From the NCBI GenBank assembly GCA_046349615.1, contig JAXMBZ010000004.1:307446-371445 (forward strand): a stretch of 64,000 bases of DNA, in the 5' to 3' direction. The notes beneath the pieces were generated by a model, which saw only the letters and a list, made by a program, of their open reading frames with translations, made no database searches and was not told the origin of the DNA. The stretch comes from JADJNY01 sp046349615 (GTDB taxonomy: Bacteria > Planctomycetota > UBA1135 > GCA-002686595). Position numbers and translations under genes: made by a program. Below, one piece after another: positions 18,485-26,599 of the stretch (the stretch's first letter is position 1; each line of letters starts with the position of its first letter).

Positions 18485-19944
18485 CGCGACGAGACCAGCG
18501 TCGTGAAGCGCAGGCGCGCATGCCGGTACGTGCGCGCGAGCTCCGCGCGCGGACGCACGACCTCGCCGTGGCGTCGTACGAAGAGGCGCGCGAGCGACGC
18601 CGGCGTGGAGCGCTCGCCGCGCGAACGACGCACGGCCCACGCGGCCTGGAGCGCGGCGCCCAGCGCCGCCGTCTCCGATTCCTCGAGCCGCTCGATGCGC
18701 GCGTCGAGCGCGTTCGCGAGGATCTCGAGCCACAGTTCGTTCCGCGCCGCGCCGCCCGCGACGCGCAGCGTGCCGAGCTCGAGCCCGAGTCCGCGCATGC
18801 GCTCGAGCCCCCACGCGAGGTTGAGCGCGACGCCTTCGAGCGCCGCGCGGTAGAGCACGCCCGGCGCGAACGAACCCGGCGCGAGACCGTCGAGCATGCC
18901 GCGCGCGTGCGGGAGATCGGGCACGCGCTCGCCGACGAGGTACGGCGCGAAGAGCACGCCGCGCGCGCCCGGCTCGACCGCGCGCGCGAGCTCCGTCAGT
19001 CGCGCGTGGTCGAGCCCGAAGGCCGCGCGCAGTTCCTCGAGCACGCCCGTCGCGTTCATCACGCAGAGCAGCGGGAGCCACTCGCCCGTCGCGCCGCAGA
19101 ACGGAGCGACGAGGCCTGCGGGATCGACGAACGGCTCGGCCGACGCCGCGGCGATCGTCGCCGACGTCCCGAGCGACAAGACGCCGATCCCCGGCTCCAC
19201 CGCGCCCGCGCCGAACGCGGACAGCATGTTGTCGCCGCTGCCGCACGCGACCGGCACGCCGCGCGGGAGGTCGAAGCGCTCCGCGGCCTCCGTCGTCACG
19301 GTCCCGACGATCGCGTCGGGCGCCGCGAGCGGCGCGATGCAGCGACAGAGGCGCGCGTCGATCGCGTCGAGCGCGAACGAGTCGTACGCGCGGTCCCGCG
19401 CGTCGAACCAGCCGGTGCCCGATGCGTCGCCGCGCTCCGCGGAGTGCTCGCCGGTCAGCGCGAAGTTCACGTAGTCGTGCGGAAGGAGCACGCGCGCGAC
19501 GTGACGCCAGATCTCGGGCTCGCGGCGCTTCGTCCAAAGCACCTTCGACGCGGTGAAGCCGACGGGGACGCGGCGCCCGAGACGCTCCGAGAGCTCGCGC
19601 GCCTCCTCCGCGGTGCTCGTGTCGCACCAGAGCTTCGCGGGACGCAGCACCGATCCGCGCGCGTCGAGGAGCACGCAGCCGTGCTGCTGGCCGGAGACCG
19701 CGATCCCCTGGAGGCGCTTCTTCGCGCCCTCGCGTCGGCGAAACACCTGTCCGACGACGGCGACGAGCGCTTCGAGCCACGTGTGCGGATGCTGCTCCGC
19801 CGCGCCGGGCGGGAGCCCCTCGATCAGGCCGTACGCGTGCGAAGCGCGCGCGACGACCGCGCGCTTCTCCGCGTCGACGAGCAGCGCCTTCGTGCCTTGC
19901 GTGCCGACGTCGAGACCGAGGTAGAGTTCGCCCTTCGCCGCCAT
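18466..19944 (-). CDS. xylB: Xylulokinase (FGGY family)
   Basis: The 492-residue FGGY carbohydrate kinase phosphorylates D-xylulose to xylulose 5-phosphate. Visible are the N-terminal ATPase phosphate-1 motif LGLDVGTQGTKALLVD, the SGQQHGCVLLD segment, LPHDYVNFALTGEHSAERGDASGTGWFD (typical of xylulokinases), CGSGDNMLSAFGAG and the C-terminal VAGGAARNELWLEILANAL adenosine motif. It begins 3 nt after the stop of xylA and is the last gene of the run. Its tail overlaps the convergent LPTM gene. Another pentulose cannot be excluded, but the xylA linkage makes xylulose the best call. Confidence 0.93.
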   Translation of the reverse strand: MAAKGELYLGLDVGTQGTKALLVDAEKRAVVARASHAYGLIEGLPPGAAEQHPHTWLEALVAVVGQVFRRREGAKKRLQGIAVSGQQHGCVLLDARGSVLRPAKLWCDTSTAEEARELSERLGRRVPVGFTASKVLWTKRREPEIWRHVARVLLPHDYVNFALTGEHSAERGDASGTGWFDARDRAYDSFALDAIDARLCRCIAPLAAPDAIVGTVTTEAAERFDLPRGVPVACGSGDNMLSAFGAGAVEPGIGVLSLGTSATIAAASAEPFVDPAGLVAPFCGATGEWLPLLCVMNATGVLEELRAAFGLDHARLTELARAVEPGARGVLFAPYLVGERVPDLPHARGMLDGLAPGSFAPGVLYRAALEGVALNLAWGLERMRGLGLELGTLRVAGGAARNELWLEILANALDARIERLEESETAALGAALQAAWAVRRSRGERSTPASLARLFVRRHGEVVRPRAELARTYRHARLRFTTLVSSRYGVAR

Positions 19945-19947
19945 GGA

Positions 19948-21162
19948 TCAACCGCGGAAGCCCATCAGGTGCTCGACGAGCAACTGGTCGAGCCGCTCGT
20001 ACGCGAGGCCGCGCTTCGCGATCGCGGACGCGTCGAGCGGCGCCGCGCGGAGGGCCTTCGCGCGCTCCTTCGTGAAGCTCCCGAGCAGCGGATCGGCGTG
20101 CGCGTCGCGGCGCTCCGCGATCAGCGCGCGCACCTCGGGATCGGCGTCGAACGCCTTCGCGCGGTGGTGCAGGAGCTTGTAGGTGCGCATCGAGCCGACG
20201 GCAAACTCCCACACGCCCGCGTCGTCCTCCGTGCGGTACGGATGGCTGTCGAAGTGCAGCGGACCCGTGTAACGCGCCTGGCGCGCGGGGTGCGCGCCGC
20301 GCGGCGCCTTCGCGGCGTCGGGGTCGGTGCCCTCGAGCAGGCGCACGAGCAGGAACGCCTGCTTCAAGTCCTCGGAGCCGAAGCGCAGGTCCTGGTCGTA
20401 GCGCCCGATCTTCTGCGCGTTCAAGTCGATGTGGAAGAGCTTCCCGCACTCCATCGCCTGCGCGACCGCGTGCACGAACGAGAGCCCGGCCATGTTCTCG
20501 TGCGCGACCTCCGGGTTGACGCCGACGCGCGCGGGATCGGCGAGCGTCGAGATGAAATGGAGCATGTGCCCCGTCGTGGGGAAGTAGAGGTCGCTGCGCG
20601 GCTCGTTCGGCTTCGCCTCGAGCGCGAACCCGAGGTCGTAGCGCTGGTCCTTCGCGTACGCGACGAGGAAGTCGAGCGCCTCCCGCATGCGCGCGATCGC
20701 CGTGCGCGGATCGCGGCACGCGTCGGCCTCGGAGCCCTCGCGCCCGCCCCAGAAGACGTACGTCTTCGCGCCGAGCTCGACGCCGAGGTCGATCGCCTTC
20801 ATCGTCTTCTGCAGCGCGAACGCGCGGACCGCGGGGTCGTTCGACGTGAACGCGCCGTCCTTGAAGACGGGCTGCGAGAACAAGTTCGTCGTCGCCATCG
20901 GGACGACGAGCCCGTTCGCCTCGAGCGCCGCCTTGAAATCGCGCACGATGCCGTCGCGCTCCGCCGCGGACGAACCAAAGGGCACGAGGTCGTCGTCGTG
21001 GAGGTTGACGCCGTGCGCACCGCACTCCGCGAGCTTCTCGACGATGCGCGTCGGCTTCTGCACGGCGCGCACGGGCTCGCCGAACGGATCGCGGCCGGGG
21101 TTGCCGACCGTCCACAGGCCGAAGGTGAAGCGGTCCTCGCGTCGCGGCGTGAAGGCGTCCAT
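19948..21162 (-). CDS. xylA: Xylose isomerase, actinobacterial (class I) type
   Basis: The 404-residue enzyme interconverts D-xylose and D-xylulose using two divalent metals. Its N-terminus (EDRFTFGLWTVGNPGRDPFG) and NLHDDDLVPFG match the short class I isomerases of actinobacteria. Metal and substrate residues are seen in ALEAKPNEPRSDLYF, VNPEVAHENMAGL and FHIDLNAQKIGRYDQDLRFG. Its length equals that class; the longer class II N-terminal extension is missing. The ribosome binding site is clear (CAGGAAA, 9 nt before ATG). It lies 19 nt below the redoxin/monooxygenase gene and 3 nt above xylB. No xylose regulator or transporter is in the window. Confidence 0.94.
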   Translation of the reverse strand: MDAFTPRREDRFTFGLWTVGNPGRDPFGEPVRAVQKPTRIVEKLAECGAHGVNLHDDDLVPFGSSAAERDGIVRDFKAALEANGLVVPMATTNLFSQPVFKDGAFTSNDPAVRAFALQKTMKAIDLGVELGAKTYVFWGGREGSEADACRDPRTAIARMREALDFLVAYAKDQRYDLGFALEAKPNEPRSDLYFPTTGHMLHFISTLADPARVGVNPEVAHENMAGLSFVHAVAQAMECGKLFHIDLNAQKIGRYDQDLRFGSEDLKQAFLLVRLLEGTDPDAAKAPRGAHPARQARYTGPLHFDSHPYRTEDDAGVWEFAVGSMRTYKLLHHRAKAFDADPEVRALIAERRDAHADPLLGSFTKERAKALRAAPLDASAIAKRGLAYERLDQLLVEHLMGFRG

Positions 21163-21181
21163 CGTGGATTTCCTGGGGGGA

Positions 21182-23086
21182 TCAGCGCACCGCGCCGGTC
21201 GCCGGGTCGACGTCGAGCCCGAGCGCCTCGCCGCGCGCCGTGTAGAAGAAGAAGCCGAACATCATCTCGTCCGTCGTTTCCTCGCCGTAGCGCACCTCGC
21301 GCGCCGGATCGGGGTTGAACGGGTTGAAGGCCGAGTTGTCGTAGTGCGCCGTGCAGCGGATCGTCGTGCCCTTCGGGAACGACGCCGCACCGGCGCGCCA
21401 CGGGTACGCGACCTGCCAGTCGAAGCTGTAGTTCGGCACGAGGAGCAGCGTGCGCGGATCCGCGCCGGGCGCGAGCGCTTCGAAGCGCAGGTCGCGCCCG
21501 CGCAGGTGCATGTGCACGAACATCCCGATGCCGTCGGCGTCGACGTCGAGCGCGCGCTCGGCCCGCACCTCGTGCGCGGGGGCGAACGGCGGGATCGCGA
21601 AGCGCGACGTCGAGACGGCGAGGTGCCGCAGGCGGCGCTCGACGCGCGCGCGGGGGAAACGCAGCGCGACGGAGATGCGGTCCTCCTCCTCGACGCCGGT
21701 CGTGACGTAGTGGACCTGCAACCCGAGCACGGAGCCCTTCGGGATGCAGAACGCCGTCCCGGGCCCGAGGTCCATCGCGTCGCCGCCCGGCACCTCGCCC
21801 GTGATGAAGTTCTCGGTGCGGAACTCGCCGCCGAGCTGATACCACGCGAGGTTCGCGTGGTGCACGACGCGGCGGTTCGACGGACGCAGCTCGACGGCCT
21901 CGACCCACGTGTCCGCGGCGAAGACGTGCGGGAGGATCACGTACTTGTAGGGCACGAGTCCGTGCGCGGGCAGCTTCGTGAGCGCGGGCACGGTGAGCAC
22001 GAGATCGGGCGTCCCGATGCGCCACGCGTCCGCGGCGGGCGGAGCGGGCTCGGGTTCGACGGGTGCATCGCCGCGCGGCGCGCCGCCGTCGGCCCACGCG
22101 AGGAGCGCCGCGCGCTCGACGCTCGACAAGCGGCGCTCGTTCGCGAACGGACCGCTCGCGCGCGTCGCGAACGTCGGCGGCATGCGCCCCTGCTCGACGA
22201 CCTCCGCGATCATCGCGGCCTTCGCGGACGCGTCCGACCACGTCTCGAGCGGGAACGGCGCGCTCTTCCCGCGCGCGTGGCAGACGGCGCAGCGTGACTG
22301 CACGATCTCGCGCACGCCGTCGCTCCACGCGGGCGGCGGGCCCTTCGCTTCGCGCGAGCGCGGCGGCGTGATGCGGCAGCCGTCGACCGGCGTCGTCGCC
22401 ACGCGCACCGCGCGGCCGGCGAGCACGTCCTCGAGTGCTTCGGCGAGGTCCGCGCGCACGTCGGCCAACGCGGTCCCCGCGAGGCGCTCGCGCGCGTCGA
22501 CGCGGCCGCGGTAGACGAGGCGGCGCTCCGCGTCGAGCACGACGACCTCCGGCGTGCGCGTCGGCGAGAGCGCGCGCACGACCGCGCCGTCGAAGTCGCG
22601 CGCGACCGGGAATGCGAGGCCCTGGTCCACGGCGCGGCCCGCGAGTTCCACCATCTCGTCGTCGGGCCCGACGTCGACGGCGAGGAACTGCACGCCGCGC
22701 GCGCGGAACGCGGGCTCGAGCTCCGCGAGGCGCGGCAGCACGCGCTGCGCGACGGGGCAATCGAGCGTGACGAACACGATCGCGAACGCCTTGCGCGCGC
22801 CGAAGTCGTCGAGCGTGCGCGGGAGCCAGCGCGTGTCGACGAACGTGAAGTTCGGCGCGACGGCGCCGAGCGCGAGCCCCTCCTTCGCGTCCTCCGCGCG
22901 CGCGGCGTCGACGGGCTCCGCCGAAGCGGCGGCGACAACCGTCGGCGATCGAGCGGCCGAACCCGCGGCCGGTCCGCCGACCGACGCGGCGAGCGGCGGA
23001 GTCGCGTGGAACGCGAGGCTGGCGGCGAGGACGAGCGCGGCGGTTCGCACGAGGAGCACACTACCCGCCCGCGCGCGCGGCGTCAC
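21182..23086 (-). CDS. Secreted redoxin / heme-site / type II copper monooxygenase-like fusion
   Basis: The 634-residue exported protein combines three parts. Residues 75-205 are a peroxiredoxin/thioredoxin-like fold (GAVAPNFTFVD, VFVTLDCPVAQRVLP) with one cysteine, C110, in place of CxxC. C266-H270 (CAVCH) is a c-type heme site. Residues 355-634 resemble copper type II ascorbate-dependent monooxygenases, with VVHH at 407-410, an HY at 459-460 and HMH at 525-527. Such fusions are, as I recall, found in planctomycetes and related bacteria, often annotated only as redoxin; the substrate is unknown. The start may be the GTG at 23086 (overlapping the BatA gene by 26 nt) or the GTG at 23059, just after its stop, which gives a cleaner signal peptide. 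Confidence 0.82.
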   Translation of the reverse strand: MTPRARAGSVLLVRTAALVLAASLAFHATPPLAASVGGPAAGSAARSPTVVAAASAEPVDAARAEDAKEGLALGAVAPNFTFVDTRWLPRTLDDFGARKAFAIVFVTLDCPVAQRVLPRLAELEPAFRARGVQFLAVDVGPDDEMVELAGRAVDQGLAFPVARDFDGAVVRALSPTRTPEVVVLDAERRLVYRGRVDARERLAGTALADVRADLAEALEDVLAGRAVRVATTPVDGCRITPPRSREAKGPPPAWSDGVREIVQSRCAVCHARGKSAPFPLETWSDASAKAAMIAEVVEQGRMPPTFATRASGPFANERRLSSVERAALLAWADGGAPRGDAPVEPEPAPPAADAWRIGTPDLVLTVPALTKLPAHGLVPYKYVILPHVFAADTWVEAVELRPSNRRVVHHANLAWYQLGGEFRTENFITGEVPGGDAMDLGPGTAFCIPKGSVLGLQVHYVTTGVEEEDRISVALRFPRARVERRLRHLAVSTSRFAIPPFAPAHEVRAERALDVDADGIGMFVHMHLRGRDLRFEALAPGADPRTLLLVPNYSFDWQVAYPWRAGAASFPKGTTIRCTAHYDNSAFNPFNPDPAREVRYGEETTDEMMFGFFFYTARGEALGLDVDPATGAVR

Positions 23087-24332
23087 CGGCGCGGAGCGGT
23101 GCGGCGATCCAGAGGAGCGCCAGGAGCACCAGCCCGAGCGCCGCGAGCGCGAGCCCGCTCGCGACGCGCGCTGCGGTCGCGCGGTCCTCGGCCGTCGGCG
23201 CGGGCGGATCGCCGGCGACGAAGCGCGGCTCCCCGGCCGCCGCGCGCTCGGCGAGCGCGACGACGCCGCGCGCGGGGAGGACGCTCGCGTCGAACAGCGC
23301 CGCGAACGAGACCGCGAACGCCGCGTCGCCCGCCTCGAACGCCGGCTCGCCCTCGAGCGCGACCGCGATCCGTCCGGGGCCTGCGCTCACGAGCGGCGTG
23401 CCGTCGTCCGCGGCGAGCCAGACGGAGAGCGGCCCGAGTTCGTCGCGCAGCGGCGCCGGAGCGCGCACGACCGCGCGCGCGCGCCAACCGTCGCGGCCGA
23501 ACTCGACGGCGCGCGCGGGCGCGGAGCTCGCGTGCTCGACGACGCGCAGCACGACGCCGTCCTCCGTCGCGGCCCCCGTCCGCAGGTGTCGCGCGTCGAT
23601 CCACGCGCGCGCGAGCAGCGCGACCGCGGGCGATTCGGCGAGCTCCGCCGCGACGACCGCCGGCGGAGCCGCGCCCGCGCGCTCGACGAGCGCGGTTCCG
23701 TCCCACTCGATCGCGACGTCGCCGCGCGTCGCGACGAGCCCCGGAACGGGCGCGCCGCCGCTCGCGCAGAGCGTCGCGTGCCGCGGAGCGAGATCGCCGC
23801 CCGCGTCCGTGAGCCAGATCGAGCCCGCGACGTCGTGCGCGCTCCAGTCGACCGCCGCGCGCGGCAGCGTCGGAGCCTCGCGCCACGCCGCGGGGAGCGA
23901 GCGTGCGCGCACGATCTCCGGTGGGTCGGCGCCGACGTCGACCCACGCGTACTCGCGCACTCCGAGGCGCTCGTGGAGGAGCCGCTCCGCGCGCTCGAGC
24001 CGCGTCGCCGCGCCGTCCGCGGCGAGGTACATCGACCCCGTGCGGTCGACGAGCACGCTCCACGTCTCCGTCGTCGACGGACGCGGCCCCGCGGCGGCGA
24101 GCGCGGCGCACGCGAGCCCGAACGCGAACGGCCACAACGGCGGCGGGACGCGGCGGCGCACGTCCCGCGCGCCGGCCGGGCGCTCGCGCGCGATGCGCGC
24201 CCAGAGCTCGAACGCGCCCGTGAAGAGCGCCGGCGGACGATCGGCGCGGCGCGCGAGCAGGAGCAACGCCGCGGGCAGCGCGAGGAGCGCGAGGGCGGCG
24301 GGGTGCGCGAACTCGAGGCCCAAGGTCTGCAT
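23061..24332 (-). CDS. BatA-like (aerotolerance-type) membrane protein with degenerate VWA region
   Basis: The 423-residue protein starts with the BatA N-terminal pair of membrane helices (FAHPAALALLALPAALLLLAR, then LWPFAFGLACAALAAAG) and ends with a third (ASGLALAALGLVLLALLWIA). Between them is a VWA-like region whose metal site reads DRTGSM in place of DxSxS. The rest is poorly conserved. The genes preceding this family member are usually moxR and a DUF58 gene; here DUF58 overlaps directly upstream (TGATG), but moxR is missing from the window. Presumed location is the inner membrane with the VWA part periplasmic. The family is linked to aerotolerance and complex assembly, but the exact role is unknown. 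Confidence 0.78.
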   Translation of the reverse strand: MQTLGLEFAHPAALALLALPAALLLLARRADRPPALFTGAFELWARIARERPAGARDVRRRVPPPLWPFAFGLACAALAAAGPRPSTTETWSVLVDRTGSMYLAADGAATRLERAERLLHERLGVREYAWVDVGADPPEIVRARSLPAAWREAPTLPRAAVDWSAHDVAGSIWLTDAGGDLAPRHATLCASGGAPVPGLVATRGDVAIEWDGTALVERAGAAPPAVVAAELAESPAVALLARAWIDARHLRTGAATEDGVVLRVVEHASSAPARAVEFGRDGWRARAVVRAPAPLRDELGPLSVWLAADDGTPLVSAGPGRIAVALEGEPAFEAGDAAFAVSFAALFDASVLPARGVVALAERAAAGEPRFVAGDPPAPTAEDRATAARVASGLALAALGLVLLALLWIAAPLRAGDAARAGG

Positions 24333-25225
24333 CACGCCCCCAGCGCGGCGCGCGCGAGCTCCTCGAACGGCTGCGCGCTCGAACCGACGGCGTGCCGCGC
24401 GCCGCGGCGTCGCGCGGCGTCGCTCCACGCGGCGAGCGCGAGCTCGAGTTCGCGCGCGTAGTCCGCCCGCGCGCGCGCGTCGAGCGGCACGAGCAGCGAA
24501 CGCTCCGACTCCGCGTCGTGCCACACCGCGGCGGAGAGCGCCGGCGGCGCGAGTTCGTGCGGCGCGCACACGTGGAGCACGTGCCGCGCGGGCACGCGCT
24601 CGAAGCGCTCGAACACCGCGCGCGGATCGAGCGCGAACGGATCGCCGATCCAGATGCAGCGGGCGAGCCCGCGCGCCGGGCCGCCGGCCTCGAACGCGGC
24701 CGGAGGCGTGCCCGCGGGCGCCGCGCTCCACGTCGAGAGCTCGCGCGCGACGGCGTGCAGCGCGCCGGGCACGCGGCGGCGCAGCACGAGCGGTGCGCGC
24801 CCGGCGAGGACGAGCTCGACCTCGGCGTCGCGACGCACGCCGAAGAGCGCGAGCGCGCCCGCGACCTCCGCCGCGCGCGTGAGCTTGCCCGGAGGACCGA
24901 CGCCCATCGACGCGCTCGAATCGACCACGACGCGCCAGCGCTCGCGCGCGTCGCGCCGCGTCACGCGCACGAACGGCCGATCGGAGCGGGCCGTCACGTT
25001 CCAATCGATCGTCCGCGGGTCGTCGCCCGCGCGGTACGGACGATGGCCCGCGAGCTCGTGGCCGCTGCCGAGGAGCGCGCCGCGGCCACCGCCTTCGCGG
25101 CGCGCGAGTTCGGCCTCGAGTGCGGCGGCGAAACGCCCCGCGCGCTCCGGCCAGTCGGCCGCGAGCTCGACGCGCGGGAAGAACGGGGCGGCGAGCGATC
25201 GGGCCACGCGCGCCTGCGCCTTCAC
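24332..25225 (-). CDS. DUF58 domain protein (VWA-type metal site)
   Basis: The 297-residue product shows the DUF58 signature GHRPYRAGDDPRTIDWNVTARS at about 60-80 and a following VWA-like strand with DSSASM, which can bind a divalent metal. It usually works with a MoxR AAA ATPase and BatA-type membrane proteins in maturation complexes. The start is the GTG at 25225, which overlaps the pyrC stop (GTGA). Its own stop overlaps the next ATG (TGATG), so the three genes are translationally coupled. No MoxR gene is adjacent. Confidence 0.88.
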   Translation of the reverse strand: MKAQARVARSLAAPFFPRVELAADWPERAGRFAAALEAELARREGGGRGALLGSGHELAGHRPYRAGDDPRTIDWNVTARSDRPFVRVTRRDARERWRVVVDSSASMGVGPPGKLTRAAEVAGALALFGVRRDAEVELVLAGRAPLVLRRRVPGALHAVARELSTWSAAPAGTPPAAFEAGGPARGLARCIWIGDPFALDPRAVFERFERVPARHVLHVCAPHELAPPALSAAVWHDAESERSLLVPLDARARADYARELELALAAWSDAARRRGARHAVGSSAQPFEELARAALGA

Positions 25226-26586
25226 CGCGCGAGCGGGTGCGGCGGTTCGAGATCGAGCGGACGGCCCCCGGCGACGCACTGCACGCGGCCGTCCTTCCAG
25301 ACGACCTCGCCGCGCCGCGCGACGACGACGGGGAAGCCCGCGAGTTCCATCCCCTCGAACGCGGACCACTTCGAGCGCGACGGCAGCGAGGCGCCCTCGA
25401 CCTTGCGCGTCGCGCGCGCGTCGAAGAGCACGAGGTCGCCGTCGAAACCCGGCGCGAGCGCGCCCTTGCGCGGCAGGTGCAGCGAGCGCGCCGCGCGCAA
25501 CGTGACGGAGTCGAGCGCGGTCGCGGCGTCGAGCAGGCCGCGGCGGACGAGCTCCCACGAGAGCGGCCAGAGCAAATCGACCGACGGCATGCCCGACGGA
25601 GCGTGCGCGTACGCGCGGTTCTTCTCGTCGAGCGGATGCGGAGCGTGGTCGGTGCCGATCGCGTCGCAGGTGCCGTCCGCGAGCGCCGCGATCAAGCCGC
25701 GCGCGTCGCCGGGCGTCTTGACCGACGGGTTCACCTTGAGCAGGTTGCCGAGGCGCGGCGCGTCCTCGCACGTGAGCAGGAGGTAGTGCGGTGCCGTGCT
25801 GCACGACACGTTGACGCCTTCACGGCGCGCGCGGCGCACGAGCTCGGCGCCCTCCGCCGTCGAGAGGTGGAACACGTGCAGCTCGGCGCCGGTTTCGCGC
25901 ACGAGCTGGATCGACGTGCGGACGGACTCGACCTCGGCCTCCGTCGAGCGCACGAGGTGGTGCTCGTTCGCGGTCGCGTCGGGATAGAGCTTCTTGCCCG
26001 CGCGCAGGAGGTCCTCGTCCTCGCAGTGCGCGACGATCATGCGCCCCGCGCGCGCGGCGGCGGCGAAGAGCTCGCGCAGCGTGTTGCGATCGGTCTGTCC
26101 GCCGAGGCCCGTGGAGCCGCCGAGGAAGCACTTGAACGCGGGCGTCAGCGGCGCCATGCCGGCGAGTTCGGGCACGGAATCCGGGAGCAGGTTCGCGAGG
26201 CAGCCGAAGTCGACGCGCGAGCGCGACTGGACGTGCGCGATGCGCGAGCGCAGCGCCTCGACCGACGTCGAGAGCGGCGGGTTGTTCTGCACCTCGACGA
26301 CGGACGTGACGCCGCCGTGCAGCGCGCCCGCGGAGCCGTGGTCCCAACCTTCCTTGTGCTCGAGCCCCGGGTCGCGGAAGTGGACGTGCACGTCGATCAG
26401 GCCCGGGATCAGCGTCAGTCCGCCCGCGTCGACGACCGGCGCGCCGCGCGGCTCGACGGACGCGCCGACCTCCGCGATCACGCCGTGCTCGACGCGCACC
26501 TCGATGCGCTTCGCGCCCGGTCCGGGCGGGTAGCTCGTCGCGTTCTTCACGCACAGGCTCGCGCCGCGCGCCGTGTTCGCCGTCAT
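25222..26586 (-). CDS. pyrC: Dihydroorotase, class I
   Basis: The 454-residue amidohydrolase closes carbamoyl aspartate to dihydroorotate in pyrimidine synthesis. The metal motif HVHFRDPG carries H67 and H69. The carboxylated lysine is K152 in AFKCFLGGSTG, further ligands are in VAHCEDED (H187) and FHLS, and the catalytic aspartate is in GTDHAPH. Class I length and motifs fit. A strong ribosome binding site (GGGAGGAG) precedes ATG 26586, 13 nt below the SpoIIE-phosphatase stop. pyrD is present 37 kb away, so the pathway is scattered. A hydantoinase-type substrate is possible but less likely. Confidence 0.93.
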   Translation of the reverse strand: MTANTARGASLCVKNATSYPPGPGAKRIEVRVEHGVIAEVGASVEPRGAPVVDAGGLTLIPGLIDVHVHFRDPGLEHKEGWDHGSAGALHGGVTSVVEVQNNPPLSTSVEALRSRIAHVQSRSRVDFGCLANLLPDSVPELAGMAPLTPAFKCFLGGSTGLGGQTDRNTLRELFAAAARAGRMIVAHCEDEDLLRAGKKLYPDATANEHHLVRSTEAEVESVRTSIQLVRETGAELHVFHLSTAEGAELVRRARREGVNVSCSTAPHYLLLTCEDAPRLGNLLKVNPSVKTPGDARGLIAALADGTCDAIGTDHAPHPLDEKNRAYAHAPSGMPSVDLLWPLSWELVRRGLLDAATALDSVTLRAARSLHLPRKGALAPGFDGDLVLFDARATRKVEGASLPSRSKWSAFEGMELAGFPVVVARRGEVVWKDGRVQCVAGGRPLDLEPPHPLAR

Positions 26587-26599
26587 CTGCTCCTCCCGG

